Of a stretch of DNA of 64,000 bases, positions 7,996-16,388 are shown in pieces. Where the stretch lies: positions 62,001 to 126,000 of the forward strand of contig CAKPZY010000002.1 of the NCBI GenBank assembly GCA_934215475.1. Direction: 5' to 3'. The position numbers and the translations under genes were made by a program. The notes under the pieces were generated by a model, which was not told the DNA's origin, did no database searches, and saw only the letters and a program-made list of their open reading frames with translations. Source of the stretch: an uncultured Ligilactobacillus sp. (GTDB taxonomy: Bacteria; Bacillota; Bacilli; Lactobacillales; Lactobacillaceae). Each line of letters begins with the position of its first letter. Position 1 is the stretch's first letter.

Positions 7996-8484
7996 CTATT
8001 TTGCTCGATCAAATTGGGGTTCCACTTTAACAATGGCCTGAGCTAATTCTGAATTGGCATATTGTTGTTTAGCCCAGCCAGACTGTGAAGCGAGCGTAAT
8101 ATTTAAAATTATAAATATAAGAAAATATTGAATTGCGACCCCTGCAAAAACTCCCAAGACTGAATTACCCCAGCTAATGATCGGCAGTTGGGTAAACTTA
8201 TTCAGGTAACGACCAATGCCTTGGAACAGCACGCTCGAAAATAACATTAAGCATAAAAATACAATGACATAAGTCAGGTAATGTTCTGAAACAGCCAGTG
8301 ATTTATCTAAGTACTTAACTAATAAGTCAATGACAAAGTTAGTTACACCTTGACTGTAATACATTGCGAATATCACCGCCAAAATAAGAGAAACTATGCC
8401 GCTTACTTGGGCAAAGAGCCCTTTTCTAAAACCCTGAACGGCCCCTAAAACTAATAAAATTATTATTAAAATTGAAAAAATCAT
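7996..8484 (-). CDS. CvpA family membrane protein
   Basis: This CvpA/colicin V production-type protein of about 162 residues has four hydrophobic helices and the early G-x-x-Q-G-F-R-K-G-L motif. It begins with a long hydrophobic run (I-F-S-I-L-I-I-I-L-L-V-L). An ATG at 8493 abuts the AAAGGG ribosome site, so the ATG at 8484 is preferred. CvpA homologues influence envelope stress tolerance and secretion in other bacteria. Pairing with an exported protease suggests an envelope role, which is inference. Confidence 0.85.
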   Translation of the reverse strand: MIFSILIIILLVLGAVQGFRKGLFAQVSGIVSLILAVIFAMYYSQGVTNFVIDLLVKYLDKSLAVSEHYLTYVIVFLCLMLFSSVLFQGIGRYLNKFTQLPIISWGNSVLGVFAGVAIQYFLIFIILNITLASQSGWAKQQYANSELAQAIVKVEPQFDRAK

Positions 8485-8689
8485 TACTGTCATTCCCTTT
8501 ATTGACTCGTTAAACGCCTTTTATTGCTAAATTATACATTACTACTTGTTTACTGACAGCAAAAAGCATTTAAGCTAAATAATTCTTAACTAATGGTGTT
8601 ACCTAGCGGTTCAATTCTCCAATTCGCAAAACGTTTTTAAGCAGCTTTCACTAAAATTTTTAGTTTATCTAAATTTTGAGTAGGTTTGT

Positions 8690-8719
8690 TGAACAAAGTC
8701 TGTAGCCTCTGGTACAATA
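8690..8719 (+). promoter_or_regulatory. Candidate promoter of the 67-residue membrane protein
   Basis: TTGAAC, an 18-base spacer and TACAAT lie about 70 bases before the ribosome site of the small gene. The remainder of 8494-8690 shows nothing I can assign. Confidence 0.45.
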
Positions 8720-8781
8720 ATTTATGGAATAAGAGATGGACTTTTTCAGCTCACTTTAATATTCCGACAGGAGGGATCAAA

Positions 8782-8985
8782 ATGCTGTCACTGATTGGTT
8801 TGGTTCTTTTCCTTTTTATTGTTTTGGCTTCGGTTTTAAATAACGTGGACGATATGAGCGCTTATTCAAAATCAAAGCAGAAAAACAATTTGTCTTTTAC
8901 AGCTTGGCGCAAAGCAAAAATCTATCAGGATATATTCCTACCAGATACTTGGGATGACGCTCAGTTGAACAATAGAATAAATTAA
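8782..8985 (+). CDS. Small single-pass membrane protein, unknown function
   Basis: This is a 67-residue protein. One hydrophobic helix (about residues 2-19, L-S-L-I-G-L-V-L-F-L-F-I-V-L) is followed by a polar, charged tail. The frame is open further upstream, but only this ATG has a strong ribosome site (AGGAGG, 7 bases away). I recognise no family. Topology suggests a small anchored or regulatory membrane protein. It stands alone between cvpA (divergent) and the iron importer (convergent). Confidence 0.6.
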   Translation: MLSLIGLVLFLFIVLASVLNNVDDMSAYSKSKQKNNLSFTAWRKAKIYQDIFLPDTWDDAQLNNRIN

Positions 8986-9020
8986 GGAGTGGAACTTATA
9001 TGGATAAACCCTCTAGTATG

Positions 9021-9069
9021 AAGGAATGACCGGTATCTTTGCTAAAAGCAAGTTTACCGGTCATTCCTT
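9021..9069. terminator. Bidirectional terminator
   Basis: AAGGAATGACCGGTA pairs perfectly over 15 bp with TACCGGTCATTCCTT. T-rich or A-rich flanks allow termination of both the small + strand gene and the leftward iron ABC operon, whose last gene ends at 9076. Confidence 0.85.
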
Positions 9070-9075
9070 ATTAAT

Positions 9076-9876
9076 TTACTTATTTTCGCTTTGCTCACTA
9101 ATTGGAACTACCACCGGCGTGTGTGCCACTGGGTCGTCCACCACAATGGAATTCAGACCAAAAACTTCTCTGATCACCTCTGGTTCAATAACTTCAGCCG
9201 GTGTCCCTTCCTTAATGATCCTCCCTTTTTTCATAGCAAATAAATAATCTGCATACCGGGCAGCCATATTAATATCATGTAAGATCAAGACGATCGTTGT
9301 GCCATATTCCTTATTTAAACTATCTAAAATATCCAGAATTTCCACTTGATAGGCCAAATCCAAAAAAGTGGTCGGTTCATCCAAAAAGATGGTATCGGCT
9401 TGTTGTGCTAAGGCAAGTGCGATCCATACCCTTTGTTGCTGCCCACCTGATAAGTCACTGACATCTCTTTCAGCAAGTCCTTTGATCTGCATCATTTCCA
9501 TAGCATTAGCGATTGCCTCCTCATCTTCTCTGTTCAAATTCGAGAACAGAGAATGGTAAGGGAAACGCCCCTGGCTAACTAAATCAATGACCTTTAAACC
9601 AGTTGGTATTTGTGGCCGTTGTGGTAAAACGGATAGCTTCTGAGCCACCTGTTTTCTTGAATACTGATGGATCTGTTTACCATCGAGAACAATTTTTCCT
9701 GAATATGGAGTGATAAATCCCGCTAACGTTTTGAGTAAGGTGGACTTCCCGCATCCGTTTGATCCTATCAAGACGCTGATGTGTTTCAAAGGAATATTTA
9801 TAGTGAGATCATGCAATATCTCCTGATTTTCGTAACCGGCACTCACGCGTTGACAAAAAAACTCATGCTTTTGCAT
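9076..9876 (-). CDS. Ferric-siderophore ABC transporter, ATP-binding protein
   Basis: This 266-residue FecE/FhuC-type ATPase energises Fe3+-siderophore or haem uptake. Visible are Walker A G-S-N-G-C-G-K-S-T (about 38-46), the signature L-S-G-G-Q-Q-Q-R (about 143-150), Walker B I-F-L-D-E-P-T-T, and the H-loop in L-H-D-I-N. It is the last gene of a four-gene leftward operon. Its start overlaps the stop of the preceding permease by one base, indicating tight translational coupling. Confidence 0.95.
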   Translation of the reverse strand: MQKHEFFCQRVSAGYENQEILHDLTINIPLKHISVLIGSNGCGKSTLLKTLAGFITPYSGKIVLDGKQIHQYSRKQVAQKLSVLPQRPQIPTGLKVIDLVSQGRFPYHSLFSNLNREDEEAIANAMEMMQIKGLAERDVSDLSGGQQQRVWIALALAQQADTIFLDEPTTFLDLAYQVEILDILDSLNKEYGTTIVLILHDINMAARYADYLFAMKKGRIIKEGTPAEVIEPEVIREVFGLNSIVVDDPVAHTPVVVPISEQSENK

Positions 9877-10916
9877 TAGACCCCACCTCTTTTACTCATC
9901 CATATCAATTGCCAAATTAAATAAGGTGCACCAATCAAACCGGTAATTACCCCAACAGGAAACCGATAAGGGAAAGCATATTGACCGATCAAATCAGAAA
10001 CAAGTACCAGACTCGCACCCACCATACCCGCCGCCAAAGCGTTATTGCGACCTTTTTCCATAAATCTGTCTGTCAAAGGCCCGGCTAAGAAACTAACGAA
10101 TGCAATGGGCCCTGTTACAGCAGTTGCCACCGCTGTCATGACCACGGTAATCCCTAGAAGGATGCCCTTAGTCCAATTAACGTTGATTCCAAGCGATAAT
10201 GCCATTTCATCGCCAAGGCGCAACACCTGCAGCCTTCTGCCAAAATGTAAAACGATAGGAGTTAACAAGATGACTACTATCGTCAATAATGGGAGCTGTG
10301 CGGTTGTCATTCCGTCCAGACTGCCATTCAACCAACGCAGGGCTTCTGGCAAGTCTCTTTGATCTCCGGTTATTGTCAGGTAAGAAATGATCGCATTGTA
10401 AAATGCTTGTAAGCCGATCCCAATGATAATAACTCGTGTCGCAGCTAGTCCCTTGTGGTTGGATAAACTAAATAAAATAATTACTGTCAAAACGCCCGCG
10501 AAGACCGACGCAATAAACATAGTACTTTTGGTAGTGTGCAAAAGCAATATACATATCACCACGACACAGCTTGATCCAGAGGTGACACCTAAAACATCTG
10601 GATTTGCCAGAGGATTATGCAGCATTGTTTGAAAGGTATATCCGGCAATACCAAATGCAAAACCAGCTAGCAATCCAGCCAGCATTCGTGGTAAACGGAG
10701 CACCGAAATAGTAAAAGAAGCGCCTGGTACGAATTTCCCCCCAAATAAAACCTGAAATGTATCCTGAAGAGAATATACCGTATGACCATAAACTAATGAG
10801 AGCAGTGCTAAGAATAAAGTGATCAAAAGTAAGAGTACGAAGGAAAAGTGATGATAGACCCTGCGCTTGCGCATAGCCGCAAAAATTCCCTTGCTATCCG
10901 TTATGGGCTTCTTCAT
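9876..10916 (-). CDS. Ferric-siderophore ABC transporter, permease (FecCD family)
   Basis: This 346-residue permease has about nine or ten hydrophobic helices and belongs to the FecCD family. Recognisable are R-L-P-R-M-L-A-G-L-L-A-G near 70, H-N-P-L-A-N-P-D-V-L-G-V-T-S-G near 105, and G-P-I-A-F-V-S-F-L-A-G-P near 270, the coupling region. It overlaps the upstream permease by four bases (ATGA). It likely forms a heterodimeric channel with its neighbour. Confidence 0.95.
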   Translation of the reverse strand: MKKPITDSKGIFAAMRKRRVYHHFSFVLLLLITLFLALLSLVYGHTVYSLQDTFQVLFGGKFVPGASFTISVLRLPRMLAGLLAGFAFGIAGYTFQTMLHNPLANPDVLGVTSGSSCVVVICILLLHTTKSTMFIASVFAGVLTVIILFSLSNHKGLAATRVIIIGIGLQAFYNAIISYLTITGDQRDLPEALRWLNGSLDGMTTAQLPLLTIVVILLTPIVLHFGRRLQVLRLGDEMALSLGINVNWTKGILLGITVVMTAVATAVTGPIAFVSFLAGPLTDRFMEKGRNNALAAGMVGASLVLVSDLIGQYAFPYRFPVGVITGLIGAPYLIWQLIWMSKRGGV

Positions 10917-11935
10917 AATGCACGCACCTTCATTCTCCTAGCCAAATAGATCAATAATGGTGCTCCAACCAAGGCTGTGATGGTCCCAACATTGATCTCC
11001 GCTGAAGGGCTGACGAGTCTCCCAATCACATCCGCAATAGTTAGAAACAAAGCTCCGGTCAAACCACACAAAGGAACAAGTTTTTTTTGGTCGGATCCGA
11101 ATAATAACCGCGAACAGTGCGTCGCAAGCAAACCGATAAAGGCGATCGGTCCCGCAAAAGCAGTTGTCACCGCACACAAAACGACCCCACTGATACAGGC
11201 AATTAAACTGGCAACTATGACATTTACTCCCAAATTTCGCGCAACATCTTCGCCAAGCAACAAAGTATTCAACGCAGGAGCGCATCCCCAGGCTAGAATA
11301 ACGCCAACAACAAAAATCGGCATAAAAATCAGCAAATCTTTCTCGCCAGCAGCTCCCAGACTGCCAACCTGCCAAAAGCGGAACTGGTCCATCGCTTCTT
11401 GTTTGATCAAGATAACAGTAGTAACAAGTGAAGAAAACATTATCCCTACAGCAGTGCCCGATAAAATGAGCCTCAAGGGATCAACTTTGCGTCCAAAGGC
11501 AATAATGCCGAACACAAGTATTGCTGCCACACACGCTCCTATCAGAGCTAACGTGATATATTGCCAGGCGCTTGATACTTTCCAAAAAGCTATGCCTAAA
11601 ACTACAAAAAAAGCGGCTCCGGTGTTGATCCCTAAAATACTTGGATCAGCTAATGGATTCCGCGTTACGGATTGCATCATAGCAGCAGCAACCCCCAAAC
11701 TCGACCCGCATAAAAGACCGAAAATTGTCCTGATCAACCTTTTGTGCACGATACTATTGATCAGCGGCTCAGTATTTTGCTGCGAGAAAGTTGCATACAA
11801 AACATCTTTCAGAGAAATGTCTTTGACCCCCAAAAAAATCGAGGCAAAAATCGCGCATGCTAATAGCACTACCAACAAAATTATTAAACTTTGCTGTTTT
11901 CCTTGCCAAATTTTTGCCTTTCTTCCGTATCTCAT
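10913..11935 (-). CDS. Ferric-siderophore ABC transporter, permease (FecCD family)
   Basis: This is the second FecCD-type permease, 340 residues. It has R-N-P-L-A-D-P-S-I-L-G-I-N-T-G near 93-107 and G-P-I-A-F-I-G-L-L-A-T-H near 265, and about nine hydrophobic helices. It overlaps the binding-protein gene upstream by four bases and the next permease by four bases. The two permeases are diverged from each other, as in classical FecCD pairs. Confidence 0.95.
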   Translation of the reverse strand: MRYGRKAKIWQGKQQSLIILLVVLLACAIFASIFLGVKDISLKDVLYATFSQQNTEPLINSIVHKRLIRTIFGLLCGSSLGVAAAMMQSVTRNPLADPSILGINTGAAFFVVLGIAFWKVSSAWQYITLALIGACVAAILVFGIIAFGRKVDPLRLILSGTAVGIMFSSLVTTVILIKQEAMDQFRFWQVGSLGAAGEKDLLIFMPIFVVGVILAWGCAPALNTLLLGEDVARNLGVNVIVASLIACISGVVLCAVTTAFAGPIAFIGLLATHCSRLLFGSDQKKLVPLCGLTGALFLTIADVIGRLVSPSAEINVGTITALVGAPLLIYLARRMKVRAL

Positions 11936-12969
11936 TGAACATGCTCAGCTGCTTTCCCTAGTAAGTTTAAATATTCATTCAGTGTATAATCGATTGACAA
12001 TGGAGTTGGCGTGCCAGCAGCGACAATCGGAGAATCACTATCGATAAAAGCCACTGAACCGTGTTTGATTGCCGGAACTTTACCCAAAAGTGGATCGTTT
12101 TTTAGTGAATCATACAATTTTGCGTTTCCATACCCTACAATTATATCAGCTTTGTTCAAAACATCTGCTTTTTCTGCACTAAATTCTTTTGAGTAACTGT
12201 CTTTACTGGTTATTTCCCGGGTTATATTTTTGGGATATTTCAACCCGAATTCTTTCAACAAAGCCGGCCTTGGGTCTGCAGGAGTATAAATTTGAAATTT
12301 AGACAGATCCTTAGCCGAAAAATTGACCCAGACGATCGTCTTATTCTTTAGCTGGGGATATTTCTTTATTCCTTTATGAATTTTATTTTCTGTCTTTTGG
12401 ACCAGTTTTTTGCCTTGAGGTTCCATACCCATACCCTTGGAGTCCAACAATACTTGCTGTTTCCAGGTGGTCGTCCAGGCTGCTTTTGGATATGCCACGA
12501 CAGGTGCTATTTTCGAAAGAGTTTGATAATCTTCCTTAGTGATCCCAGAATATGCTGCCAAGATCACGTCAGGTTTGGAATTTGCGATGGCTTCAAAGTC
12601 TAATCCGTCGGTATCCTTGAAGACATTTGGCTGTTTGACGCCCAACTGTTGTAATTTCTTTTTTGTCCAAGGCAATACTCCACTGTTTCCCTTAACACCA
12701 AAATTAGCTGCGGAAAAGCCAACTGGTTTAACACCCAATGCCAATGGAATATCTTGGTTCCCCCACTGGATCGCGGCGACTCTTTTTGGTTTCTGTTTGA
12801 TCACCGTCGTGCCAAATTTATTTTTGATTTTTATTGGATACTCGCTATTATTTCCGTTTGTTTTTTGACTTGCATTATTCGTCGTTTTTGAAGATTTTGA
12901 ACACCCAGCCAAAAAGACAAGTGTCACTGCTACTAATATAGTAAGCTTATAAAAGATTCTCTTTTTCAT
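11932..12969 (-). CDS. Iron-siderophore ABC transporter, substrate-binding lipoprotein
   Basis: This 345-residue FecB/FatB-type protein has a lipoprotein signal peptide: M-K-K-R then a hydrophobic core and lipobox L-A-G-C (Cys about residue 22), followed by a Ser/Asn/Lys-rich linker. The mature part has the periplasmic-binding class III fold (K-R-V-A-A-I-Q-W near 65; D-G-L-D-F-E-A-I-A-N-S-K-P-D-V-I-L-A near 125). The frame extends 24 codons further upstream to 13041 and through the Fur box. The ATG at 12969 with GGAAGG is the clear start. It is the first gene of the Fur-controlled operon. Confidence 0.93.
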   Translation of the reverse strand: MKKRIFYKLTILVAVTLVFLAGCSKSSKTTNNASQKTNGNNSEYPIKIKNKFGTTVIKQKPKRVAAIQWGNQDIPLALGVKPVGFSAANFGVKGNSGVLPWTKKKLQQLGVKQPNVFKDTDGLDFEAIANSKPDVILAAYSGITKEDYQTLSKIAPVVAYPKAAWTTTWKQQVLLDSKGMGMEPQGKKLVQKTENKIHKGIKKYPQLKNKTIVWVNFSAKDLSKFQIYTPADPRPALLKEFGLKYPKNITREITSKDSYSKEFSAEKADVLNKADIIVGYGNAKLYDSLKNDPLLGKVPAIKHGSVAFIDSDSPIVAAGTPTPLSIDYTLNEYLNLLGKAAEHVQ

Positions 12970-13023
12970 TTTATTGTGTTCCTTCCTACTCCAGGACTTT
13001 GTTCGTACAAGTTCACTGTTGCA

Positions 13024-13042
13024 ATTGAGAATGATTCTCAAT
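13024..13042. promoter_or_regulatory. Fur box over the iron-importer promoter
   Basis: ATTGAGAAT-G-ATTCTCAAT is a perfect 9-1-9 inverted repeat, the classical Fur operator geometry. The minus-strand -10 hexamer TATAAT occupies 13046-13041, so the box covers the -10/+1 region. Bound Fur-Fe2+ would block transcription. No other gene starts here except the rightward-facing intergenic region, in which I see no ORF. Confidence 0.85.
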
Positions 13043-13233
13043 TATAATTATTGACAAATTTTTTTTAAATAGCAAGCTTTATTTGTTTAAATAGCATTGT
13101 ACAAAACTTATTTCGCAATGTGAAACGTGGAAAGCAGGAGAGAAAGCACCATGAAAAAATAGTTCACTATTATTTAATCCCTGTTTATCTGGGACTAACA
13201 CCCTTTACATACTTCCCTTAATTCAATTCAAAA

Positions 13234-13292
13234 AGCCCGCTATTATTAGCACAAACCAGTAACGGTCTATTTTAGGCTAATAATAACGGGCT
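13234..13292 (-). terminator. Catalase gene terminator
   Basis: A 17-bp stem (13234-13250 with 13276-13292, one mismatch) is followed on the minus strand by CTTTTTGAATT. It sits 36 bases past the catalase stop. The remaining sequence 13047-13233 shows no gene. Confidence 0.8.
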
Positions 13293-13327
13293 CTGGTAAA
13301 GTTAGTCAAAAATTGTGACTACTCAAA

Positions 13328-14776
13328 TCACTCAGTAATTTCTTTGAGATCCAACCCGAGAGCTTTGGCTACACGCGTACCATAGTCTGGATCTGCTTGA
13401 TAGAATTGCTTAGTTTCCAGAACTTTAACTTGATGGTCCTCGACCACTCCCAAATTTTCCTTGATGGTTTTGACCAAACGTTGTTTTTCTTCAGCACTCA
13501 TAACATTGTAAAGTGCTCCAGCGGCAGAAAAATTATCGGCGTCATATGGCTCATAATTACCTATGTTACCTTCAACCTTATCGCCGTGAACCCGTGCAGA
13601 ATGGTCTTCGGTCGGACCATTTTTTCCATTCGGTTCGTAGTTTACTTCCGATCCATTACCCTGCGCCATAAACGCATCGCGTTCATAATTTTTGACTTCA
13701 TTTAGAGGGCGGTTTACTTTGAGTTTTTCATAATTTGCTCCCAATCTGTATCTCTCAGCATCTTTATAAGCAAAGAGTCGACCTTGCAAGAGCTTATCCA
13801 GCGACGGTTCAATGCCTGGAACAAAATTGGAAGGTGCAAATGCAGCCTCTTCAACATCCTCGAAGTAATTTGTCGGATTTTCATTTAGTGTAAACTTACC
13901 AATTTGAATTAAGGGATAATCTTTATGTGACACAACTTTAGTCACATCAAAAATATCTCTCTTATAGTGAAATCCCTCTTCATATGGTAATATCTGTACA
14001 CAAACTTTCCAAGAAGGATAATTACCATCCTCAATGGCATCAAATAGGTCATGCAATAAATAATCGGTATCTTGACCAGCTGCTTTTTGCGCAGTTTCAT
14101 CTGTCATATTTTGAACGCCCTGTTCGCTGATAAAGTGATACTTGACCCAATACTGCCCCCCTCTCTGATTGACCCATTTAAAAGTATGGCTGCCATATCC
14201 ATTCATTGTCCGATAGCTAGCTGGATTGCCACGATCACCCATTAAATAAGTCACTTGATGGCAAGACTCAGGTGAGTGCGCCCAAAAATCCCACTGCATA
14301 TTATTATCCCGCATGTGAGTCCGTGGATCACGTTTTTGGGAATGAATAAAGTCCGGAAACTTGAGCGGATCATTGATGAAAAAGACTGGTGTGTTATTAC
14401 CTACAATATCGTAATTCCCTTGTTGCGTATAAAAACGTAGTGCAAAACCACGAACATCGCGGATCGTGTCAGGATAACCCGCCTCTCCAGCAACTTGCGA
14501 AAAGCGAATAAAAACCGGTGTTTCTTTACCTGTTGCATTGAACAAATCAGCCATTGTGTACTTACTCATGTCCTTTGTTAGCCTGAATGTCCCATAGGCA
14601 CCGGCCCCTTTAGCGTGCACCACTCGCTCAGGGATACGTTCACGGTTAAAATGAGCCAATTTTTCTTGTAACTGGTAGTCTTGTAAGAGAACTGGCCCCC
14701 GCTGACCTGCGGTTTGGGAATGATTATTGTCTGCCCATGGTTGACCTGATCCAGTAGAAATTTTATTATCTGACAT
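13328..14776 (-). CDS. katA: Haem-dependent (monofunctional) catalase
   Basis: This clade 3 small-subunit catalase of 482 residues converts H2O2 to water and oxygen in the cytoplasm. The active-site signature F-N-R-E-R-I-P-E-R-V-V-H-A-K-G-x-G-A (43-60) contains the distal His54. The proximal haem-ligand Tyr lies in R-L-F-A-Y-K-D-A-E-R-Y-R-L-G near 335. Lactobacilli do not make haem, so activity would need exogenous haem. AAGGAG precedes the ATG. A cre-like sequence lies between promoter and gene. The Fur-regulated importer is the next operon on the same strand. Confidence 0.96.
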   Translation of the reverse strand: MSDNKISTGSGQPWADNNHSQTAGQRGPVLLQDYQLQEKLAHFNRERIPERVVHAKGAGAYGTFRLTKDMSKYTMADLFNATGKETPVFIRFSQVAGEAGYPDTIRDVRGFALRFYTQQGNYDIVGNNTPVFFINDPLKFPDFIHSQKRDPRTHMRDNNMQWDFWAHSPESCHQVTYLMGDRGNPASYRTMNGYGSHTFKWVNQRGGQYWVKYHFISEQGVQNMTDETAQKAAGQDTDYLLHDLFDAIEDGNYPSWKVCVQILPYEEGFHYKRDIFDVTKVVSHKDYPLIQIGKFTLNENPTNYFEDVEEAAFAPSNFVPGIEPSLDKLLQGRLFAYKDAERYRLGANYEKLKVNRPLNEVKNYERDAFMAQGNGSEVNYEPNGKNGPTEDHSARVHGDKVEGNIGNYEPYDADNFSAAGALYNVMSAEEKQRLVKTIKENLGVVEDHQVKVLETKQFYQADPDYGTRVAKALGLDLKEITE

Positions 14777-14802
14777 AAAATTATCTCCTTCTTAAAAAAC
14801 AA

Positions 14803-14816
14803 GTAAAGCGTTTTCT
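14803..14816. promoter_or_regulatory. cre-like site in the catalase leader
   Basis: GTAAAGCGTTTTCT matches 12 of 14 positions of TGWAARCGYTWNCW, 27 bases upstream of the catalase ATG. It lies downstream of a TTGTTG/TGATAA-type minus-strand promoter. This position suggests CcpA repression, which is inference. Confidence 0.45.
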
Positions 14817-14925
14817 CAGTAACAATTTATCATCACTCTACCAAATAATTCAACAAATGTATTTCAAAAAGTCTTGCCATCCTAGCTATGAACTTGCAAA
14901 AGCAGTAAAGTTATGCTATTTTTTA

Positions 14926-14959
14926 TTTGTTAACCATGTTTCTGTATTTGGTTGACAAA
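14926..14959. promoter_or_regulatory. BirA operator upstream of bioY
   Basis: TTTGTTAACC-N14-GGTTGACAAA is an inverted repeat with one mismatch, matching the known BirA (biotin repressor) operator architecture. It lies immediately before the bioY ribosome site, just after a likely -10 (TATTTT at 14918-14923; -35 TTGCAA at 14894-14899). It implies biotin-dependent repression of the transporter by a bifunctional BirA encoded elsewhere. Confidence 0.85.
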
Positions 14960-14972
14960 GAGGAGTGAGTGT

Positions 14973-15521
14973 TTGAAATCCAGAGAATTAACGTCTGTTG
15001 CTTTAATGACAGCTGTACTTGTAGTCCTTGGCCTGGTTCCAGGAATACCAGTGGGGATCATTCCGGTACCCATTGTATTCCAAAATATGGGTGTAATGTT
15101 AGCTGCACTACTGTTAGGCGCGAAAAAGGGCACATTGGCTGTTTTTTTGCTGCTTTTATTGGCAGCAGTCGGTTTGCCCGTTTTAACCGGGGGAAGTGGT
15201 GGTTTACCTGTTTTTGTTGGGCCAACAGGAGGATACTTATTTGGGTGGTTACTAATGCCCGTCATCGCCAATAGCGGCTTGCGGCTATTACAAAACACCA
15301 GAGCGAACTGGGCTAAATTTCTGGTTATCTGGTTGGCATGTGTGATTTGCTCGGATCTGCTAGGAACGATTTGGCTGACTTTTCAAAGTCATATATCGTT
15401 CATAACAGCGTTGATCTCGAACGTGGCTTTTTTACCTGGAGATACAATTAAAGCCCTTATCGCTTTTACACTGGCTAAAATGTTACAAAAACAAAATCTT
15501 AGCCAAAACGTCCTGCTCTAA
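14973..15521 (+). CDS. bioY: BioY family biotin transporter (S component)
   Basis: This 182-residue integral membrane S component of an ECF or stand-alone biotin transporter has about six helices. The BioY hallmark G-G-x-x-G-L-P-V-F-x-G-P-T-G-G-Y-L-x-G-W is present near residues 76-95. An in-frame TTG at 14952 falls inside the BirA operator and lacks a ribosome site. The TTG at 14973 has AGGAG 7 bases upstream and is chosen. No ECF ATPase genes are adjacent, so a shared EcfAAT module elsewhere is likely. Confidence 0.93.
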   Translation: MKSRELTSVALMTAVLVVLGLVPGIPVGIIPVPIVFQNMGVMLAALLLGAKKGTLAVFLLLLLAAVGLPVLTGGSGGLPVFVGPTGGYLFGWLLMPVIANSGLRLLQNTRANWAKFLVIWLACVICSDLLGTIWLTFQSHISFITALISNVAFLPGDTIKALIAFTLAKMLQKQNLSQNVLL

Positions 15522-15523
15522 AA

Positions 15524-15539
15524 TGTTTCACGTGAAACA
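15524..15539. promoter_or_regulatory. parS site 2
   Basis: A perfect TGTTTCACGTGAAACA starts two bases after the bioY stop codon, in the gap between convergent bioY and coaE. Confidence 0.9.
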
Positions 15540-15552
15540 TTTCGAATTTAAC

Positions 15553-15588
15553 AATAGTCCAGCGCGTTTTTGCGCTGAACTATTTTAT
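15553..15588. terminator. Bidirectional terminator between bioY and coaE
   Basis: AATAGT-C-CAGCGC pairs with GCGCTG-A-ACTATT around a 6-base loop, followed by TTATTT. The opposite flank is also AT-rich. Confidence 0.75.
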
Positions 15589-15608
15589 TTGATAATTATC
15601 ACTCAATT

Positions 15609-16205
15609 TTAGGCCAAGATCTTCTCTAATAAAACGTCTATCTGCTGGTACGTCTCTTTCTCACTTCCATTATTGTCCACCAAGAAGTCCGCTCGTTTTC
15701 GTCGTTCTTTTACACTCATTTGACTAGCCATCCGGGCTTGAGCTTCTTGCCTGGAATAACCATTTCTTTTGATCAAGCGTTCAAGTTGAAGCTGTGGGTC
15801 TATGTCGACAACAAGGACTCCATCGCAGTACCGCTCGCCGTGAGTTTCAAATAATAATGGTACATCAAGGACTACCAAATCTACACCTCTTTGTTTTGCA
15901 GCCTTGACCTGCCCTAACATTTTTTTGGTTATCAATGGGTGTAAAATGCTGTTCACCAGATCACGTTGGGCTGGATCATTAAAAATAATTTCCCCTAAGG
16001 CACGTCGCTTCAACGTTCCATCGGCAGCGATGATTTGTTTGCCAAACTTTTGTTTAAGGCTAGCTAATCCTTCTGTATCGGGGCGTACTACTTCGCGGGC
16101 AACCTCATCTGCATCTATAATGGCAGCCCCTTGCTCATATAAATAATTACTTACAGTACTTTTCCCACTTGCGATCCCACCAGTTAAGCCTAAAACATAC
16201 GTCAT
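15609..16205 (-). CDS. coaE: Dephospho-CoA kinase
   Basis: This enzyme catalyses the last step of coenzyme A synthesis, ATP-dependent 3'-phosphorylation of dephospho-CoA. It is 198 residues with a P-loop G-G-I-A-S-G-K-S-T at 9-17, D-A-D-E-V-A-R near 34, and the lid and base-binding region V-L-D-V-P-L-L-F-E near 110. The frame continues 20 codons upstream without a ribosome site. The ATG at 16205 has AGGAG and is the family-typical start. Convergent with bioY. Confidence 0.95.
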   Translation of the reverse strand: MTYVLGLTGGIASGKSTVSNYLYEQGAAIIDADEVAREVVRPDTEGLASLKQKFGKQIIAADGTLKRRALGEIIFNDPAQRDLVNSILHPLITKKMLGQVKAAKQRGVDLVVLDVPLLFETHGERYCDGVLVVDIDPQLQLERLIKRNGYSRQEAQARMASQMSVKERRKRADFLVDNNGSEKETYQQIDVLLEKILA

Positions 16206-16388
16206 GAAAAAACTCCTAACTATCAGAACATGTTTGTATCCTAATTGTTTCTGACTACTTGTCAATATCTTACATTAAAAAATATTCAAATAACAAGAGA
16301 ATACTAAAGATCCATATAAGTATGAGTGACATAATTGTCGGTCACATCATCTAAATCTATAAAATAAGAATTTTTACTCGCTATATTT

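Noticed and set aside
9000..9029. Nine-codon ORF with AAGGAG after the 67-residue membrane protein gene
   Set aside because: It ends inside the terminator stem and is too short to judge.
10977..12047. 356-codon + strand frame opposite the iron permease genes
   Set aside because: Antisense shadow of the permease and binding-protein genes, with Pro/Thr/Lys-rich, non-protein-like composition.
12212..12225. ATTTCCCGGGTTAT as a Noc site
   Set aside because: Two mismatches and it lies inside the binding-protein gene, so it is not called.
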